A DNA stretch of 64,000 nt from Methylococcus sp. EFPC2 (GCF_016925495.1 NZ_CP070491.1:2542001-2606000), one strand, 5' to 3'; numbered from the stretch's first letter, positions 38,039 through 48,749 are shown. Program-made: numbers and translations. Notes: generated from the sequence alone by a model not told the origin.

Positions 38039-38968
38039 ATGCCGGAATTCAGCCTGTTGGCCGCCACCCGCGCCATCGAAAGCGCCATGCCTTTCGTACT
38101 CTACCGCCTGATCACCTTGTTGGGTGGCGCCTTGGCACTCCTGTTCGGCGCGCTGGGCGGAGCCGGCACGTTCATCGCTTTCGCCTCGTTCAGCAAAAAC
38201 CCGGCGGCCTTCGCCAATGTCGGTGCGGTGCTTGGATTCGCGGGCGCGGCCTTGCTGTTGCACAAACTGCGGGCCGAACTGCTGTTCAAGGTAGAGGCGG
38301 GTCATCTGACCCTGATGGCGGAGCAACTGAGGGGTGCCAACCTGCCGGCCGGTTGGGCGCAGGTCGATCAGGCCAAACGGGCGGCTGCCGACCGTTTCGA
38401 GAAGGGCGCGGTGTTTTACCCCTTGAAAGACACCTTGGCCACTGCGCTAAGCGCGCTTCCCGCGCACTACTCGGGCTTCGTCTACCGCTTGCAGGCGAAT
38501 CCGGCCGGCAAGCCCTTGGCCTGGATCACGGGACGCATCGTCCTAGCCGACGCCCTGGCCATCCTGGCCGCTCATTGCGCCGACAACGCCAGCAACAACC
38601 CCTGGATATCCGCTCGCGGCGGCGTGTTGCGTTTGGCCCGGCAATTCGACCGCCTGCTGCGTCAACGCCTGCAGTGTCTGGTGTTCGAATTGCTGGGATT
38701 CATCTCGCTGTACGCGCTGCTGCTGTATCCGATCGACTGGGCGGTTTCCGACCTGCCGGTGCAGATCGGCTATTGGCGCCATGTGTTTGCCCTGGTGTTC
38801 GCGTATAGCCTGACGGCGACCTTCTTCCAGCCCATCGCCACCATGGCCATGGCGCCGGCTTACGCACAGGGCAAGGAGGCCGAACCGGTGCCGACCAGCG
38901 CCGAACGGGCCGCGCTGGCGGAGCAATCCGACGCCATCCGCCGCATCCTGGCCGAAGCCGAGCGCTGA
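38039..38968 (+). CDS. Membrane protein of unknown function
   Basis: A 309-residue protein. Two or three hydrophobic helices lie near the N-terminus (residues about 19-40, 43-58, 60-78). A soluble middle of about 130 residues follows, then two helices (about 218-235 and 245-265) and a charged, Ala/Glu-rich cytoplasmic tail (PTSAERAALAEQSDAIRRIL). I do not recognise conserved motifs. It runs in the same direction as the lipoprotein before it. It converges on malQ, with a hairpin between. Confidence 0.7.
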   Translation: MPEFSLLAATRAIESAMPFVLYRLITLLGGALALLFGALGGAGTFIAFASFSKNPAAFANVGAVLGFAGAALLLHKLRAELLFKVEAGHLTLMAEQLRGANLPAGWAQVDQAKRAAADRFEKGAVFYPLKDTLATALSALPAHYSGFVYRLQANPAGKPLAWITGRIVLADALAILAAHCADNASNNPWISARGGVLRLARQFDRLLRQRLQCLVFELLGFISLYALLLYPIDWAVSDLPVQIGYWRHVFALVFAYSLTATFFQPIATMAMAPAYAQGKEAEPVPTSAERAALAEQSDAIRRILAEAER

Positions 38969-38979
38969 GCGTCAGGGGA

Positions 38980-38998
38980 GCCGGGGTTCAGCCCCGGC
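38980..38998. terminator. Hairpin between convergent genes
   Basis: GCCGGGG (38980-38986), a 5-base loop, and CCCCGGC (38992-38998). It overlaps the malQ stop codon. There is no T-run on either strand, so termination is only a guess. Confidence 0.35.
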
Positions 38999-40478
38999 CA
39001 TACATTCCTATCATCTGGCGCAGGCGAGAAATTTTATCGTCGGTCACCTGCTCCCAATGGAAACGCCAGCGCCAGTTGCCGTTGCCTACCGTACCGGGCG
39101 TATTCATACGATGTTCGCGCCCCAGTTCCAGCACGTCCTGCATGGGCAGCAAAGCCAAGCGCGCCACCGACGCCAGCGCGGCTTGCATCAACGCCAGCGG
39201 CATGCGTATTTCGGGCCGTCCCAGGTATTCGTAGACGTAGCGCTGCTGATCGGGGCTCAAGCCCTCGTACCAGGAGAGCGTAGTGTCATTGTCGTGAGTG
39301 CCGGTGTACACGACGTTGTTTTCCGCGTGGTTGTGCGGAAGGTAGGGATTGCCCGGACCGCCGTCGAAAGCGAACTGCAGGATCAGCATGCCGGGTATGG
39401 CGAAACGGTTGCGCAGCGCTTCCACTTCGTGGGTGATGATGCCCAGATTCTCTGCAACCAGAGGCAGGCCCTTGCCCGGGAAAGCCCTGAACAAGGACTT
39501 CAGCAACTCCTTGCCGGGCGCCTTGACCCAGCGGCCGTGCATGGCGGTTTCCTGATCGGCGGCGATTTCCCAATAGGCCTCGAAGCCGCGGAAATGGTCG
39601 ATGCGTACCCAGTCGTACAACTCCAACTGGCTATGCATGCGCTCCGTCCACCAGCTAAAACCATCGGCCTGCATGCGGGCCCAGTTGTAATGAGGATTGC
39701 CCCAGCGCTGCCCGGTGGCGGAGAAATAGTCGGGCGGCACACCTGCGACCACGCGCGCATGGCCGTTCTCGTCGAGATCGAAGTCTTCCTTGCGGGCCCA
39801 CACGTCGGCGCTGTCGCTGGCGACAAAGATGGGCATGTCGCCGAACAGGATCACGCCGCGTCCCCTCGCATGATCGCGCAACTCTTTCCATTGGGTGAAA
39901 AACACGAACTGCTCGAACTTGCTGCGCGCGATGGACTCCGCCAGGCGCACGCGGGCGGCCTCCAGCGCGGCCGACTGGCGATCGCGCAACGGCGCGGGCC
40001 ATTGTTGCCATGACTGGTGCGCGAACTCCTCGCGCAAGGCCGTGTAGAGGGAAAAATCCTCCAGCCACCCGGCATGCTCGCGGATGAATTCGCCGTAAGC
40101 CGGCCAATACGGGTCTTCGACATGGCGTTTGAAGCCCTTGAAAGCCTCATGCAAGCGGGCATAGCGGTAACTTTCCGGCGTCTCGTCCTCCGCCGGCCCG
40201 CTCAGTTCGGGCAGCCACCCTCGATCGACCAGCCATTCCAGATTGATCAGCAGCGGACTGCCCGCGTGGGCCGACATGCATTGATAAGGCGAGCCGTCCT
40301 CGTGCGTGGGCCCCACCGGCAGTGTCTGCCAGACGGTCACCCCGGCATCGGCCAGCAGGTCCACGAAGGCATGGGCGTCGTGGCCCAGATCACCGTTTCC
40401 GATTCCACCGGGCAGGGAAGTAATGTGCAGCAGGACGCCCGCGCGCCTTTGGTCAAGTATGCTCTGCGCTCGTGTCAC
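38988..40478 (-). CDS. malQ: 4-alpha-glucanotransferase (amylomaltase)
   Basis: A 496-residue GH77 enzyme that moves alpha-1,4-glucan segments between oligosaccharides. It begins RRAGVLLHITSLPGGIGNGD, as GH77 proteins do. The nucleophile aspartate is in YDWVRIDHFRGFEAYWEI, the acid/base glutamate in LVAENLGIITHEV, and the third carboxylate in VYTGTHDNDTTLSWYEG. The length is typical of bacterial MalQ. In this neighbourhood it trims or recycles malto-oligosaccharides from glycogen. It follows glgC on the same strand after 115 bases and is likely in one operon with it. Confidence 0.96.
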   Translation of the reverse strand: MTRAQSILDQRRAGVLLHITSLPGGIGNGDLGHDAHAFVDLLADAGVTVWQTLPVGPTHEDGSPYQCMSAHAGSPLLINLEWLVDRGWLPELSGPAEDETPESYRYARLHEAFKGFKRHVEDPYWPAYGEFIREHAGWLEDFSLYTALREEFAHQSWQQWPAPLRDRQSAALEAARVRLAESIARSKFEQFVFFTQWKELRDHARGRGVILFGDMPIFVASDSADVWARKEDFDLDENGHARVVAGVPPDYFSATGQRWGNPHYNWARMQADGFSWWTERMHSQLELYDWVRIDHFRGFEAYWEIAADQETAMHGRWVKAPGKELLKSLFRAFPGKGLPLVAENLGIITHEVEALRNRFAIPGMLILQFAFDGGPGNPYLPHNHAENNVVYTGTHDNDTTLSWYEGLSPDQQRYVYEYLGRPEIRMPLALMQAALASVARLALLPMQDVLELGREHRMNTPGTVGNGNWRWRFHWEQVTDDKISRLRQMIGMYGRG

Positions 40479-40593
40479 GTCGGTGTGTCGATTTGCTTGG
40501 GAGTGGGAGCCGGGGATGGCTGGGCCACCCCCGATGGAGGATCGGTCTCTGCGGGACGAGCCGAGCGGCTCGCATCGTCGGCGGTTACGCGGA

Positions 40594-41865
40594 TCAACGC
40601 GCGTAATGCACGCGCTGGCCCAGCTGATCCGGTGTCACCAACACCACGCCCGACGGGCTGACGTGGAAACGCTCGCGGTCTTCTTCCGGATTCTCGCCGA
40701 TCACGGTGTTGGGCGGAATCTTGCAGCCTTTGTCGATCACCGCCTTGGTGATGCGGCAATGGCGACCGATATTGACCTCGGGCAGGATCACCGAATCGCT
40801 CACCTTGGAATACGAGTTGACCCGGACGTTGGAGAACAGCAGGGAATGACGCACCTCGGCGCCGGAAATGACGCAACCGCCCGAAACCATGGAGTCCACC
40901 GCCAAGCCGCGGCGGTCGTCGTCGTCGAACACGAACTTGGCCGGCGGCGTGTGGGCCTGGTAGGTCCAGATCGGCCACTCGGTATCGTACAGGTTGAGCT
41001 CGGGGTTGACCCCGATCAGCTCCATGTTGGCCGCCCAATAGGCGTCCACCGTGCCCACGTCGCGCCAGTAGGCCTGCACGCCGCTCTGCACATCGCGGAA
41101 GGGATAGGCGAAAACCCGGTATTTCTTGATCACATCGGGGATGATGTCCTTGCCGAAATCGTGGCTGGAGCCGGGTGTATCGGCATCCTTGATGAGCTGT
41201 TCGAACAGGAAGCCGGTATTGAAGATGTAGATGCCCATGGAGGCCAAGGCATGATCGGGACGATCGGGCATGGCGGGCGGATGATCGGGCTTCTCTTCGA
41301 AGGCCCGCACGCGCTTCTCGTCGTCGATGTGCATGACGCCGAAGGCCTTGGCTTCCTCCAGGGGGACTTCCATGCAGCCTATGGTCAGGTCAGCCTGGTT
41401 TTCCACGTGGTAAGCCAGCATCAAGCCGTAGTCCATCTTATAGATATGGTCGCCGGCCAAAATCAGGATGTATTCGGGATCGCGCTGGCGGAAGATGTCC
41501 AGGTTCTGGTAGACCGCATCGGCCGTACCGGCATACCAGCTTTCCTGCAGGCGCTGCTGGGCGGGCAGGATGTCGACGAACTCGCCCAACTCGCCGCGCA
41601 GAAAACTCCAGCCTTGCTGGATGTGGCGGATCAGCGAGTCGGCCTTGTACTGGGTCAGCACGCCGATCTGGCGTATGCCCGAATTCAGGCAGTTGGAAAG
41701 GGGAAAATCGACGATGCGGAACTTGCCGCCGAAAGGCACCGCCGGCTTGGCCCGCCATTCCGTCAACTTATGCAGTCGGCTACCTCGCCCACCCGCCAAG
41801 ATCAATGCCAATGTGTGCCGAGTGAGCCGGCTGACAAAACGGGACGAGTGCATGGACTCTGGCAT
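40594..41865 (-). CDS. glgC: Glucose-1-phosphate adenylyltransferase
   Basis: A 423-residue enzyme that makes ADP-glucose, the committed and allosterically controlled step of bacterial glycogen synthesis. The nucleotide-binding signature is [20 protein letters not shown], followed by [19 protein letters not shown]. The glucose-1-phosphate site is in [12 protein letters not shown]. The C-terminal left-handed beta-helix carries the regulatory site. The start at 41865 is set by AAGGAG 6 bases upstream. It is divergent from glgB over 95 bases, so the four glycogen genes are controlled from one short region. Confidence 0.97.
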   Translation of the reverse strand: MPESMHSSRFVSRLTRHTLALILAGGRGSRLHKLTEWRAKPAVPFGGKFRIVDFPLSNCLNSGIRQIGVLTQYKADSLIRHIQQGWSFLRGELGEFVDILPAQQRLQESWYAGTADAVYQNLDIFRQRDPEYILILAGDHIYKMDYGLMLAYHVENQADLTIGCMEVPLEEAKAFGVMHIDDEKRVRAFEEKPDHPPAMPDRPDHALASMGIYIFNTGFLFEQLIKDADTPGSSHDFGKDIIPDVIKKYRVFAYPFRDVQSGVQAYWRDVGTVDAYWAANMELIGVNPELNLYDTEWPIWTYQAHTPPAKFVFDDDDRRGLAVDSMVSGGCVISGAEVRHSLLFSNVRVNSYSKVSDSVILPEVNIGRHCRITKAVIDKGCKIPPNTVIGENPEEDRERFHVSPSGVVLVTPDQLGQRVHYAR

Positions 41866-41960
41866 AGCAAACTCCTTCGGGTGCAGGACAGACAAGCGGG
41901 AGGCTGTTTGCTACCATGCCCCTCGATTCCCGGGCATTCTAACCTTAGAGGTTGAACAAA

Positions 41961-44219
41961 GTGAACCTGAACGACACTCAGCGTGTGGCCACCGAAAATC
42001 AGGACATCGGCGGGTTGGATCCCGAACTGAAACGTATCGTACTAGCGCGCCATCACGACCCGTTCGCCGTGCTGGGCAAACACCGCGGCCACGGCGGCAA
42101 CGTCGTCCGGACCATCCTGCCGCAGGCCGAAACTGCCCGGGTCGGCGAACAGGGACCGGAACTGCATCGCATCCCCGGTACCGACCTGTTCGAAGGCAAC
42201 CTGGGCCACAACGACACCCTGCCCCAGCACTACCGCCTGCACTGGGTGGGCAAGGACGGCGAGGAACGGAGTCACATCGACCCCTACACCTTCCCGCCGC
42301 AGATCGGCGACTTCGACATCCACCTGTTCGGCGAAGGCAAGCACTGGCACATCTACCGCGTGCTCGGCGCGCACCCGCACACGGTCGACGGAATTAAAGG
42401 GACACTGTTCGCCACCTGGGCACCCAATGCCGAACGCGTCAGCGTGGTCGGCGAATTCAATGGCTGGGATGGCCGCGCCCACGCCATGCGCGTACGCGGA
42501 GGCAGCGGAGTATGGGAGCTGTTCATTCCTGAACTGCCGGCCGGCACCTTGTACAAATTCGAGATCCGCAACCGTCAAAACGGCACCATACACCTGAAGA
42601 CCGACCCCTACGGCCAGCGTTTCGAAGTGCGCCCCAACAACGCCTCGATCATCGAACCGGCAACGGCCTACGCCTGGCGCGATCAAGCCTGGCTGGACGA
42701 GCGCAAGACCCGCGACTGGCTGCACACGCCCTTGTCCATTTACGAAGTGCATCCGGGATCCTGGCGCCTGGACGACGACGGCGGATTCCTGACTTATCGC
42801 GAGCTGGCCCAGCAATTGGTCGAATACGTCAAGGATCTGGGGTTCACCCACATCGAACTGCTACCCATCACCGAACACCCGTTCGACGGCTCCTGGGGTT
42901 ATCAAACCACCGGTTATTTCGCTCCGACCAGCCGCTTCGGCACGCCGGACGATTTCCGCTACTTCGTCGACTACTGTCACAAAAACGGCATCGGCGTGAT
43001 TCTCGACTGGGTTCCCGCACACTTTCCCAAGGACGCGCATGGACTGGCCTGGTTCGACGGCACTCCGCTGTACGAGCACGAGGACCCGCGCCTCGGCGAA
43101 CACCGCGACTGGGGCACCCTGATCTACAACTTCGGCCGCAACGAGGTGAAGAACTTCCTCATCGCCAGCGCGATGTTCTGGCTGGAGGAGTTCCACATCG
43201 ACGGCCTGCGCGTGGACGCCGTGGCGTCCATGCTGTATCTGGATTATTCGCGCGAAGCGGGAGACTGGATCCCCAACAAATACGGCGGCAACGAGAATCT
43301 CGAGGCCATCGCCTTCCTGCGCGAACTCAACACCGTCACCCATCAGCAGCATCCCGGCACCCTGGTGATGGCCGAGGAATCCACCGCCTGGCCGCAGGTC
43401 ACCCGTCCCACCTGGACCGGCGGCCTGGGCTTCTCGATGAAATGGAACATGGGCTGGATGCACGACACCCTCGTCTACTTCAGCAAGGATCCCATCCACC
43501 GCCACTACCATCACGATCAGATCACCTTCGGCCTGCTCTACGCCTTCACGGAAAACTTCATCCTGCCCTTCTCCCACGACGAGGTCGTGCACGGCAAGGG
43601 ATCCATGCTGTCGAAAATGCCAGGCGACGAATGGCGGCGCTTCGCCAATCTGAGGCTGCTCTACACCCTCATGTACACCTATCCCGGCAAGAAGCTGCTG
43701 TTCATGGGCTGCGAATTCGGCCAGGGAACGGAATGGAACGCCGCCCGTGCGCTGGACTGGTACGTGGTGGATTACCCCTACCACCGCGGCGTGCAGAAAC
43801 TGGTCGCCGACCTCAACCGCCTGTACCGCGAAACCGAAGCCCTGCACGACCTGGACTTCGAACCCAAGGGCTTCGAGTGGATCGATTGCCACGACGCGCC
43901 GCAATCGGTATTGAGCTATATCCGCCGCAGCGGCGACGAATTCGTCGTCGCCGCATTCAATTTCACGCCCGTCCCGCGCCCCAATTACCGCATCGGCGTA
44001 CCCGAAGAAGGTTTGTACGAGGAAATCTTCAACTCGGACTCGGAATACTACGGCGGCAGCAACATGGGCAACGTCGAGCTGCAATCGGATCCCAAGGAAT
44101 GGATGGGACGCCCCCATTCCATCGTCATGACCCTGCCCCCGCTGGGCGGCGTCGTTTTGCGCCTCAAGGCGCTACCCACGCTAACGGACGAGCAGGAACC
44201 CGACATCGAAGAAGAATGA
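41961..44219 (+). CDS. glgB: 1,4-alpha-glucan branching enzyme
   Basis: A 752-residue GH13 enzyme that introduces alpha-1,6 branches into glycogen. The N-terminal region has the extra N1 module ([15 protein letters not shown]), then a CBM48 domain ([20 protein letters not shown]), the barrel and a C-terminal beta domain. Catalytic motifs are [18 protein letters not shown] (nucleophile aspartate), [10 protein letters not shown] (acid/base) and [13 protein letters not shown]. The start is taken as GTG at 41961, because AGAGG is 9 bases before it but directly abuts the alternative TTG at 41952. The stop overlaps glgA (ATGA). Confidence 0.96.
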   Translation: MNLNDTQRVATENQDIGGLDPELKRIVLARHHDPFAVLGKHRGHGGNVVRTILPQAETARVGEQGPELHRIPGTDLFEGNLGHNDTLPQHYRLHWVGKDGEERSHIDPYTFPPQIGDFDIHLFGEGKHWHIYRVLGAHPHTVDGIKGTLFATWAPNAERVSVVGEFNGWDGRAHAMRVRGGSGVWELFIPELPAGTLYKFEIRNRQNGTIHLKTDPYGQRFEVRPNNASIIEPATAYAWRDQAWLDERKTRDWLHTPLSIYEVHPGSWRLDDDGGFLTYRELAQQLVEYVKDLGFTHIELLPITEHPFDGSWGYQTTGYFAPTSRFGTPDDFRYFVDYCHKNGIGVILDWVPAHFPKDAHGLAWFDGTPLYEHEDPRLGEHRDWGTLIYNFGRNEVKNFLIASAMFWLEEFHIDGLRVDAVASMLYLDYSREAGDWIPNKYGGNENLEAIAFLRELNTVTHQQHPGTLVMAEESTAWPQVTRPTWTGGLGFSMKWNMGWMHDTLVYFSKDPIHRHYHHDQITFGLLYAFTENFILPFSHDEVVHGKGSMLSKMPGDEWRRFANLRLLYTLMYTYPGKKLLFMGCEFGQGTEWNAARALDWYVVDYPYHRGVQKLVADLNRLYRETEALHDLDFEPKGFEWIDCHDAPQSVLSYIRRSGDEFVVAAFNFTPVPRPNYRIGVPEEGLYEEIFNSDSEYYGGSNMGNVELQSDPKEWMGRPHSIVMTLPPLGGVVLRLKALPTLTDEQEPDIEEE

Positions 44220-45703
44220 CCAAGATCCTCTTCGTCACCAGCGAAGCCTACCCGCTCATGAAAACCGGCGGGTTGGCCGATGTGTCCGGCAGTCTGCCCA
44301 TCGCGCTCAAGGCGCTCGGGCATGACGTGCGCATCCTCATGCCGGCCTACGCCGACACCCTGGCGAGCCTCGGGCCGCTGCACGCCCACCACGTCCCGCA
44401 AGCTCATAGCCAGCTCGACATCCTCGAAGGCCTGCTGCCCGGCTCGGACGTGCCGATCTGGCTGGTCGCCCATCCCGGCACCTTCGACCGCCCCGGCAAC
44501 CCCTACCTGAGCCCCGAGGGCAAGTCCTGGACCGACAACGCCGAACGCTTCGCCCTGCTCTCGCGAGTGGCGGTGGAAGTGGCCATGAACCGGGTCGGCT
44601 TCCGCTGGAAGCCGGACATCGTCCATTGCAACGACTGGCAGACCGGCCTGGTTCCCGCCCTGCTGGGCGACGAGCCCAAGCGCCCGGCCACGGTGTTCAC
44701 CATCCACAACCTGGCTTACCAGGGGAACTTCCCGCGCGCCATGTTCAGGCAACTAGGCCTGCCGGAGCGATTCTGGTCCCACCACGCGCTGGAATTCTAC
44801 GACCAGCTTTCCTTCATCAAGGGCGGCCTGGTCTACGCGGACCGCATCAGCACCGTCAGTCCCACCTATGCGCGGGAGATCCAGGGCAAGGAATTCGGCT
44901 GCGGTCTGGAAGGACTGTTGGCCCAGCGCCAAGACCGGCTGCACGGCATCCTCAACGGCATCGACGAACAGGCTTGGGATCCCGCCCGCGACCCTTACCT
45001 GCCCCACCCGTTCGAAGCCAGCGACCTGAGCGGCAAGACACGGGTCAAATCCGCGCTGCAGAAGCGTTCCGGCCTCGCGCAGGATGCCAAGGTCGCGGTC
45101 ATCGCCCTGGTGGGCCGGCTGGTGCAGCAGAAAGGCATAGACCTGGTCATCGACGTCCTGCCCCAGCTCCTGGAACTTCCGCTGCAGTTGGTGATCCTGG
45201 GCAGCGGCGAGCGCAAATACGAGCACGCGCTCGAGCAATGGACACGGCTTTATCCCGACCGCATCGCCCTGACCCTGGGCTACGATGAGGCCCTGGCCCA
45301 TCTGATCGAGGCGGGCGCGGATCTGTTCCTCATGCCTTCACGGTTCGAACCCTGCGGACTCAACCAGATGTACAGCCAGCGTTACGGCGCCGCGCCCATC
45401 GTGCGCAGCGTGGGCGGTCTGGCCGACACGGTGGAGGATGCCAGCGCGGAAAACCTCGCCGCGGGCACCGCCAGCGGCATCGCCTTCGCCGAAGCCAAGC
45501 ACGAGGCCCTGCTGCAAGCCGTATACCGGGCGCTCGAGCTGTTTCACGACAAGCCGGTCTGGGAACAGATACAACGCACGGGCATGAACAAGGACTTCTC
45601 CTGGCACAAGAGCGCCCGCCAATACGAGGCGGTCTACGCCCTGGCCGAACAGGACTGCCAGGCGCTCGGCCATTCCATGCTCGCCCGGGGGGCCCTCGCG
45701 TGA
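44216..45703 (+). CDS. glgA: Glycogen synthase (ADP-glucose, GT5)
   Basis: A 495-residue glucosyltransferase that extends alpha-1,4-glucan from ADP-glucose. The N-terminal acceptor/ADP-glucose motif is [20 protein letters not shown] (the KTGGL lysine binds ADP). The conserved [14 protein letters not shown] follows, and the C-terminal half has the GT-B nucleotide site with [19 protein letters not shown]. Translation is coupled to glgB through ATGA, and its own stop overlaps the next gene. The length fits the family. Confidence 0.97.
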   Translation: MTKILFVTSEAYPLMKTGGLADVSGSLPIALKALGHDVRILMPAYADTLASLGPLHAHHVPQAHSQLDILEGLLPGSDVPIWLVAHPGTFDRPGNPYLSPEGKSWTDNAERFALLSRVAVEVAMNRVGFRWKPDIVHCNDWQTGLVPALLGDEPKRPATVFTIHNLAYQGNFPRAMFRQLGLPERFWSHHALEFYDQLSFIKGGLVYADRISTVSPTYAREIQGKEFGCGLEGLLAQRQDRLHGILNGIDEQAWDPARDPYLPHPFEASDLSGKTRVKSALQKRSGLAQDAKVAVIALVGRLVQQKGIDLVIDVLPQLLELPLQLVILGSGERKYEHALEQWTRLYPDRIALTLGYDEALAHLIEAGADLFLMPSRFEPCGLNQMYSQRYGAAPIVRSVGGLADTVEDASAENLAAGTASGIAFAEAKHEALLQAVYRALELFHDKPVWEQIQRTGMNKDFSWHKSARQYEAVYALAEQDCQALGHSMLARGALA

Positions 45704-46548
45704 AGCGATACCCGGCCCGGCTCAGTGGACTCCTGCTGGTCCTGCTGATCGGTCCGGTGCCGGGAGTGAGCCATGCGCAAGAACGGGAGCTGGCGACGAT
45801 AGAACTGCGCCACCGCCTGCCGGAGGAGATCGCCGCCATCGTCCAGCCCCTGCTGGAACCCGGCGATGCCGTCATACCCAGCCGCGCCGGCCTGATCGTC
45901 AAGGCCAGTCCGGGCAAATTGGCCGAAATCGGCGCCCTGATAGGCGAACTCGACCGCATCCAGCATCGGCTGATGATCACCGTCGCCCAAGGCATGGGCC
46001 TCACGCGCGAAGGGCTCAACGCACGCGCCAATGTCGCCATCCAGATCGACCCGCGTCGACCCGCCGACGTACAGATCGGCGGACGCGGCCATGTCTACCA
46101 GACCGAAACCCGCGAAACCGGAGAAAATACCCAGCGGGTTCAGGCCCTGGAAGGCCAGCCGGCCCACATCCAGTTCGGCGAGCAGATCCCCTTGCCCGGC
46201 GGCCAATATGCGAGCCCGGGCTATGGCGGCGTGATCCTCAACCAGGGCATCGAATACCGCGACGTGAGTACCGGCTTCGCCGTCACACCCCGCCTGACCG
46301 GCGACGGACGGGTCAACCTGGATATCGAACCCTGGTCCGACCGGCTCAGCCGGCGCGGCGGCGGCATCATCGAAAGCCAAAGCGCGCGGACCACCCTGCA
46401 GGCCAGGATCGGCGAATGGGTGGAATTGGGCGGCGAGATCGGCTCCGCCGAACGGTCCCAAAACGGCTTGCTGGGCCACGGCTATTCGACCCGCAGCGAT
46501 ACCCGCAAGATCTTCATCCGAGTGGACGACCTGGATGCGGGTCGCTAA
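45700..46548 (+). CDS. Secretin-like exported protein
   Basis: A 282-residue protein with a signal peptide (residues about 1-25, cleavage near SHAQ). An N0/N1-like segment follows, ATIELRHRLPEEIAAIVQPL and then GLIVKASPGKLAEIGALIGELD, as in the short secretin N domains. A C-terminal beta region has GEQIPLPGG and FAVTPRLTGDGRVNLDIEPW, resembling the secretin core but shorter than a full outer-membrane channel. The GTG start overlaps glgA by 4 bases. Related proteins occur as accessory components of type II or IV pili systems; here there are no partner genes, and its coupling to glgA is unexplained. Confidence 0.72.
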   Translation: MKRYPARLSGLLLVLLIGPVPGVSHAQERELATIELRHRLPEEIAAIVQPLLEPGDAVIPSRAGLIVKASPGKLAEIGALIGELDRIQHRLMITVAQGMGLTREGLNARANVAIQIDPRRPADVQIGGRGHVYQTETRETGENTQRVQALEGQPAHIQFGEQIPLPGGQYASPGYGGVILNQGIEYRDVSTGFAVTPRLTGDGRVNLDIEPWSDRLSRRGGGIIESQSARTTLQARIGEWVELGGEIGSAERSQNGLLGHGYSTRSDTRKIFIRVDDLDAGR

Positions 46549-46575
46549 AGACCCGGTCTGTGCGGAACGGCCGGC

Positions 46576-47628
46576 GTGAACCGCGCGACCGCCCACGCTC
46601 GCATGTCCCATTCCGATTCGGCCCACCACGCCCCTACTCCCTTTCTTCCTGCCCGGGGACTCGCCAATCCGCATTTGCAGACCCTGGCATCGTCCTTGTT
46701 CCGTCATCCGCCCCGCCTGAACCGGCGACGGGACCGTCTGGAAACGCCAGACGGCGATTTCGTCGACCTGGACTGGGCCGGCCATCCCGAGCGGGGCGTG
46801 ATTCTGCTCCTGCATGGGCTCACCGGCAGTTCGAACTCGGTTTATATCCGCAGCCTGCAGCAGGCGCTCATCCGCCGGGGCTATTCGAGCGTCGCGCTGA
46901 ACTTTCGCGGCTGCGGCGGAACGCCCAACCGGCTGGCGCGCTGTTATCACTCGGGCGACACGGACGATGTGCACCATTTGTATGAGCAGGTCAGAGTCAG
47001 GCATCCCGGCCTCCCGATCGGCGCGGTGGGATTTTCCCTGGGCGGCAATGTCCTGCTGAAATGGTTGGGCGAACGCCAGCCGGACTTGCGGGCCGCCGTC
47101 GCCGTTTCCGTGCCCTTCCTCCTGAACCGCTGCGCGGACCGCATGGATACGGGGTTTTCGAGGCTATATCGCGATCGCCTGCTGACCGAACTGCGCGACT
47201 ATCTGGCGGCCAAGCTGCATTATCTCGAACGGAGCGGAAACCGCGAGGAAGCGCGCAAGCTCAGGGCGCTCGGCGACCTGTCGGACGCCCGCTCGTTCTG
47301 GGAGTTCGACGGCCGCGTCATCGCACCCCTGTACGGTTTCCGGGATGCCGCCGACTATTATGCCCGCTGCAGCAGCCGGCCCTTTATCCGCCATATTCGC
47401 ACCGCCACGCTGGTGCTCCATGCCGAGGACGATCCTTTCGTGCCCGCCGATGCCATCCCGAACGCCGACGAATGCGCCCGCTCGGTTCAGCTGGAAATCA
47501 GCCGGCACGGCGGCCACGTGGGCTTCATGGGCCGGCGCGGCGGACTCATGCCCCACTACTGGCTGGACGCGCGCATCGTCCACTTCCTGGATCAACACCT
47601 CCCTGCCAGCGCTGAGCGCGACCGCTAG
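46576..47628 (+). CDS. Alpha/beta hydrolase, YheT-like
   Basis: A 350-residue cytoplasmic serine hydrolase. The oxyanion segment is LLLHGLTGSSNS, the nucleophile elbow is AVGFSLGGNVLLKWLGE (serine in GFSLG), the acid is in LHAEDDPFVP and the histidine in ISRHGGHVGFMG. The YheT signature ALNFRGCGGTPNR is present. The physiological substrate of YheT is not known. The start could be the GTG at 46576 or the ATG at 46603; neither has a strong Shine-Dalgarno sequence. It follows the secretin-like gene by 27 bases. Confidence 0.88.
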   Translation: MNRATAHARMSHSDSAHHAPTPFLPARGLANPHLQTLASSLFRHPPRLNRRRDRLETPDGDFVDLDWAGHPERGVILLLHGLTGSSNSVYIRSLQQALIRRGYSSVALNFRGCGGTPNRLARCYHSGDTDDVHHLYEQVRVRHPGLPIGAVGFSLGGNVLLKWLGERQPDLRAAVAVSVPFLLNRCADRMDTGFSRLYRDRLLTELRDYLAAKLHYLERSGNREEARKLRALGDLSDARSFWEFDGRVIAPLYGFRDAADYYARCSSRPFIRHIRTATLVLHAEDDPFVPADAIPNADECARSVQLEISRHGGHVGFMGRRGGLMPHYWLDARIVHFLDQHLPASAERDR

Positions 47629-47995
47629 CGCCGCGTCCCGGAAAACAGAGTCCGCCACAGCCAGCACGGTGGTGAACAGGTTGAGCACGATGGCCGCGAA
47701 CCAATGGAAATCATGGCGCCATTCCGGCCGGTCGATTTCCCCGATGAAAAACCGAAAACAAGCTTCTCCAGCTTCATGCGTTTCCCCTATTAGAAACGGG
47801 GGTTCCTCTTTTCCGCCCTGGTTCGCTGCGGCTTACGGCGGCCGGAGGCAGCCTCCGTTCCCTAATTGTGGCCAGCCCAACGGGATTATGTCAGGATGGT
47901 CGACGTCCCCCAGCGGGGCTATTGCAAACTGTCCACTCGTATTTCCGGCTGTTATGAAACAACAATAAACAATCCATCCTCAGGAGGAACTCGCC
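47629..47995. other. Intergenic region with possible coding remnant and small palindrome
   Basis: A 367-base gap. On the minus strand a frame ending near 47640 reads IGEIDRPEWRHDFHWFAAIV then LNLFTTVLAVADSVF, which looks like a small membrane segment but has no good start and continues antisense into the hydrolase. CGGAGGC-A-GCCTCCG at about 47840-47860 is a short palindrome. An AGGAGG ribosome binding site precedes the next gene. Confidence 0.35.
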
Positions 47996-48619
47996 ATGCG
48001 AAGTGTCATCATCAAGCTCATCGAAAGCCTAGGTAAGTTCGGACTCGACAAACTGGAACGCGCGCTCATTTTCGGCGCGATACTGGTCACCCTGCTGGCG
48101 TTCGTCACCGGCAGCATACAGCTCAACCTGAGCTGGGCCTCCTTCTTCTTCCGCTGGCTGCATGTCATTTCCGGCGTGATGTGGATAGGCCTGCTGTGGT
48201 ACTTCAATTTCGTGCAGATTCCCTCCATGCCCAAGATACCCGACGAGCAGAAACCGGCCATTGGCAAGGTCATCGCGCCGACCGCGCTGTTCTGGTTCCG
48301 CTGGGCGGCCCTGTCCACCCTGGTCACCGGCTTGATCGTCGCCACCTTGCAGGGTTACGTCGTCCAGGCCTTGTTGCTGGGCCTGCTGAAAGGCGGCTCG
48401 ACCACCTACATCGGCGTCGGCATGTGGCTGGGTTTGATCATGGCCTACAACGTGTGGATGATCATCTGGCCCAACCAGAAAAAGGCCTTGGGCCTGGTGG
48501 AAGCCACCGACGACGAGAAAAAAGCCGCGGCGCGCATCGCCATGCTCACCAGCCGTTTCAACACCGCGTTATCCATCCCCATGCTTTATTTCATGGTGGC
48601 GGCGCAAAACGCCGGCTGA
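47996..48619 (+). CDS. PuuD-like (urate hydroxylase membrane domain) protein
   Basis: A 207-residue inner-membrane protein with about five helices. The second region, FFRWLHVISGVMWIGLLWYF, and APTALFWFRWAALSTLVTGL match the membrane part of PuuD-type proteins, in which conserved histidines may bind haem. True PuuD urate hydroxylase is about twice as long and carries a C-terminal cytochrome c; that domain is absent. The name NusG antitermination protein, sometimes attached to such sequences, is not supported. No purine catabolism gene is nearby. AGGAGG precedes the ATG. Confidence 0.75.
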   Translation: MRSVIIKLIESLGKFGLDKLERALIFGAILVTLLAFVTGSIQLNLSWASFFFRWLHVISGVMWIGLLWYFNFVQIPSMPKIPDEQKPAIGKVIAPTALFWFRWAALSTLVTGLIVATLQGYVVQALLLGLLKGGSTTYIGVGMWLGLIMAYNVWMIIWPNQKKALGLVEATDDEKKAAARIAMLTSRFNTALSIPMLYFMVAAQNAG

Positions 48620-48637
48620 TGTCCGCATTATGAGCAC

Positions 48638-48659
48638 GGAGGAGCGGCTCCGCTCCTCC
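48638..48659. repeat. Perfect 10-bp-stem palindrome
   Basis: GGAGGAGCGG (48638-48647), a 2-base loop and CCGCTCCTCC (48650-48659). It lies 19 bases after the PuuD-like stop. No T-run follows, so it resembles a REP-type extragenic palindrome more than a terminator. Confidence 0.6.
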
Positions 48660-48749
48660 TACCACCCGATCCGGGCGGCCTGCTCGCATTCCGCAAGCCT
48701 CTCGCGTGACGAATTTCCGCGCGATCGGCAACACAGGAGAAATTCGATC

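Noticed and set aside
45341-45360. tRNA-like T-loop sequence (GGTTCGAACCC)
   Set aside because: It lies inside glgA, encoding the conserved [10 protein letters not shown] segment; no acceptor or anticodon stem surrounds it.
47996-48619. NusG antitermination protein label
   Set aside because: The protein is a multi-helix membrane protein without NGN or KOW motifs; the PuuD-like reading fits better.
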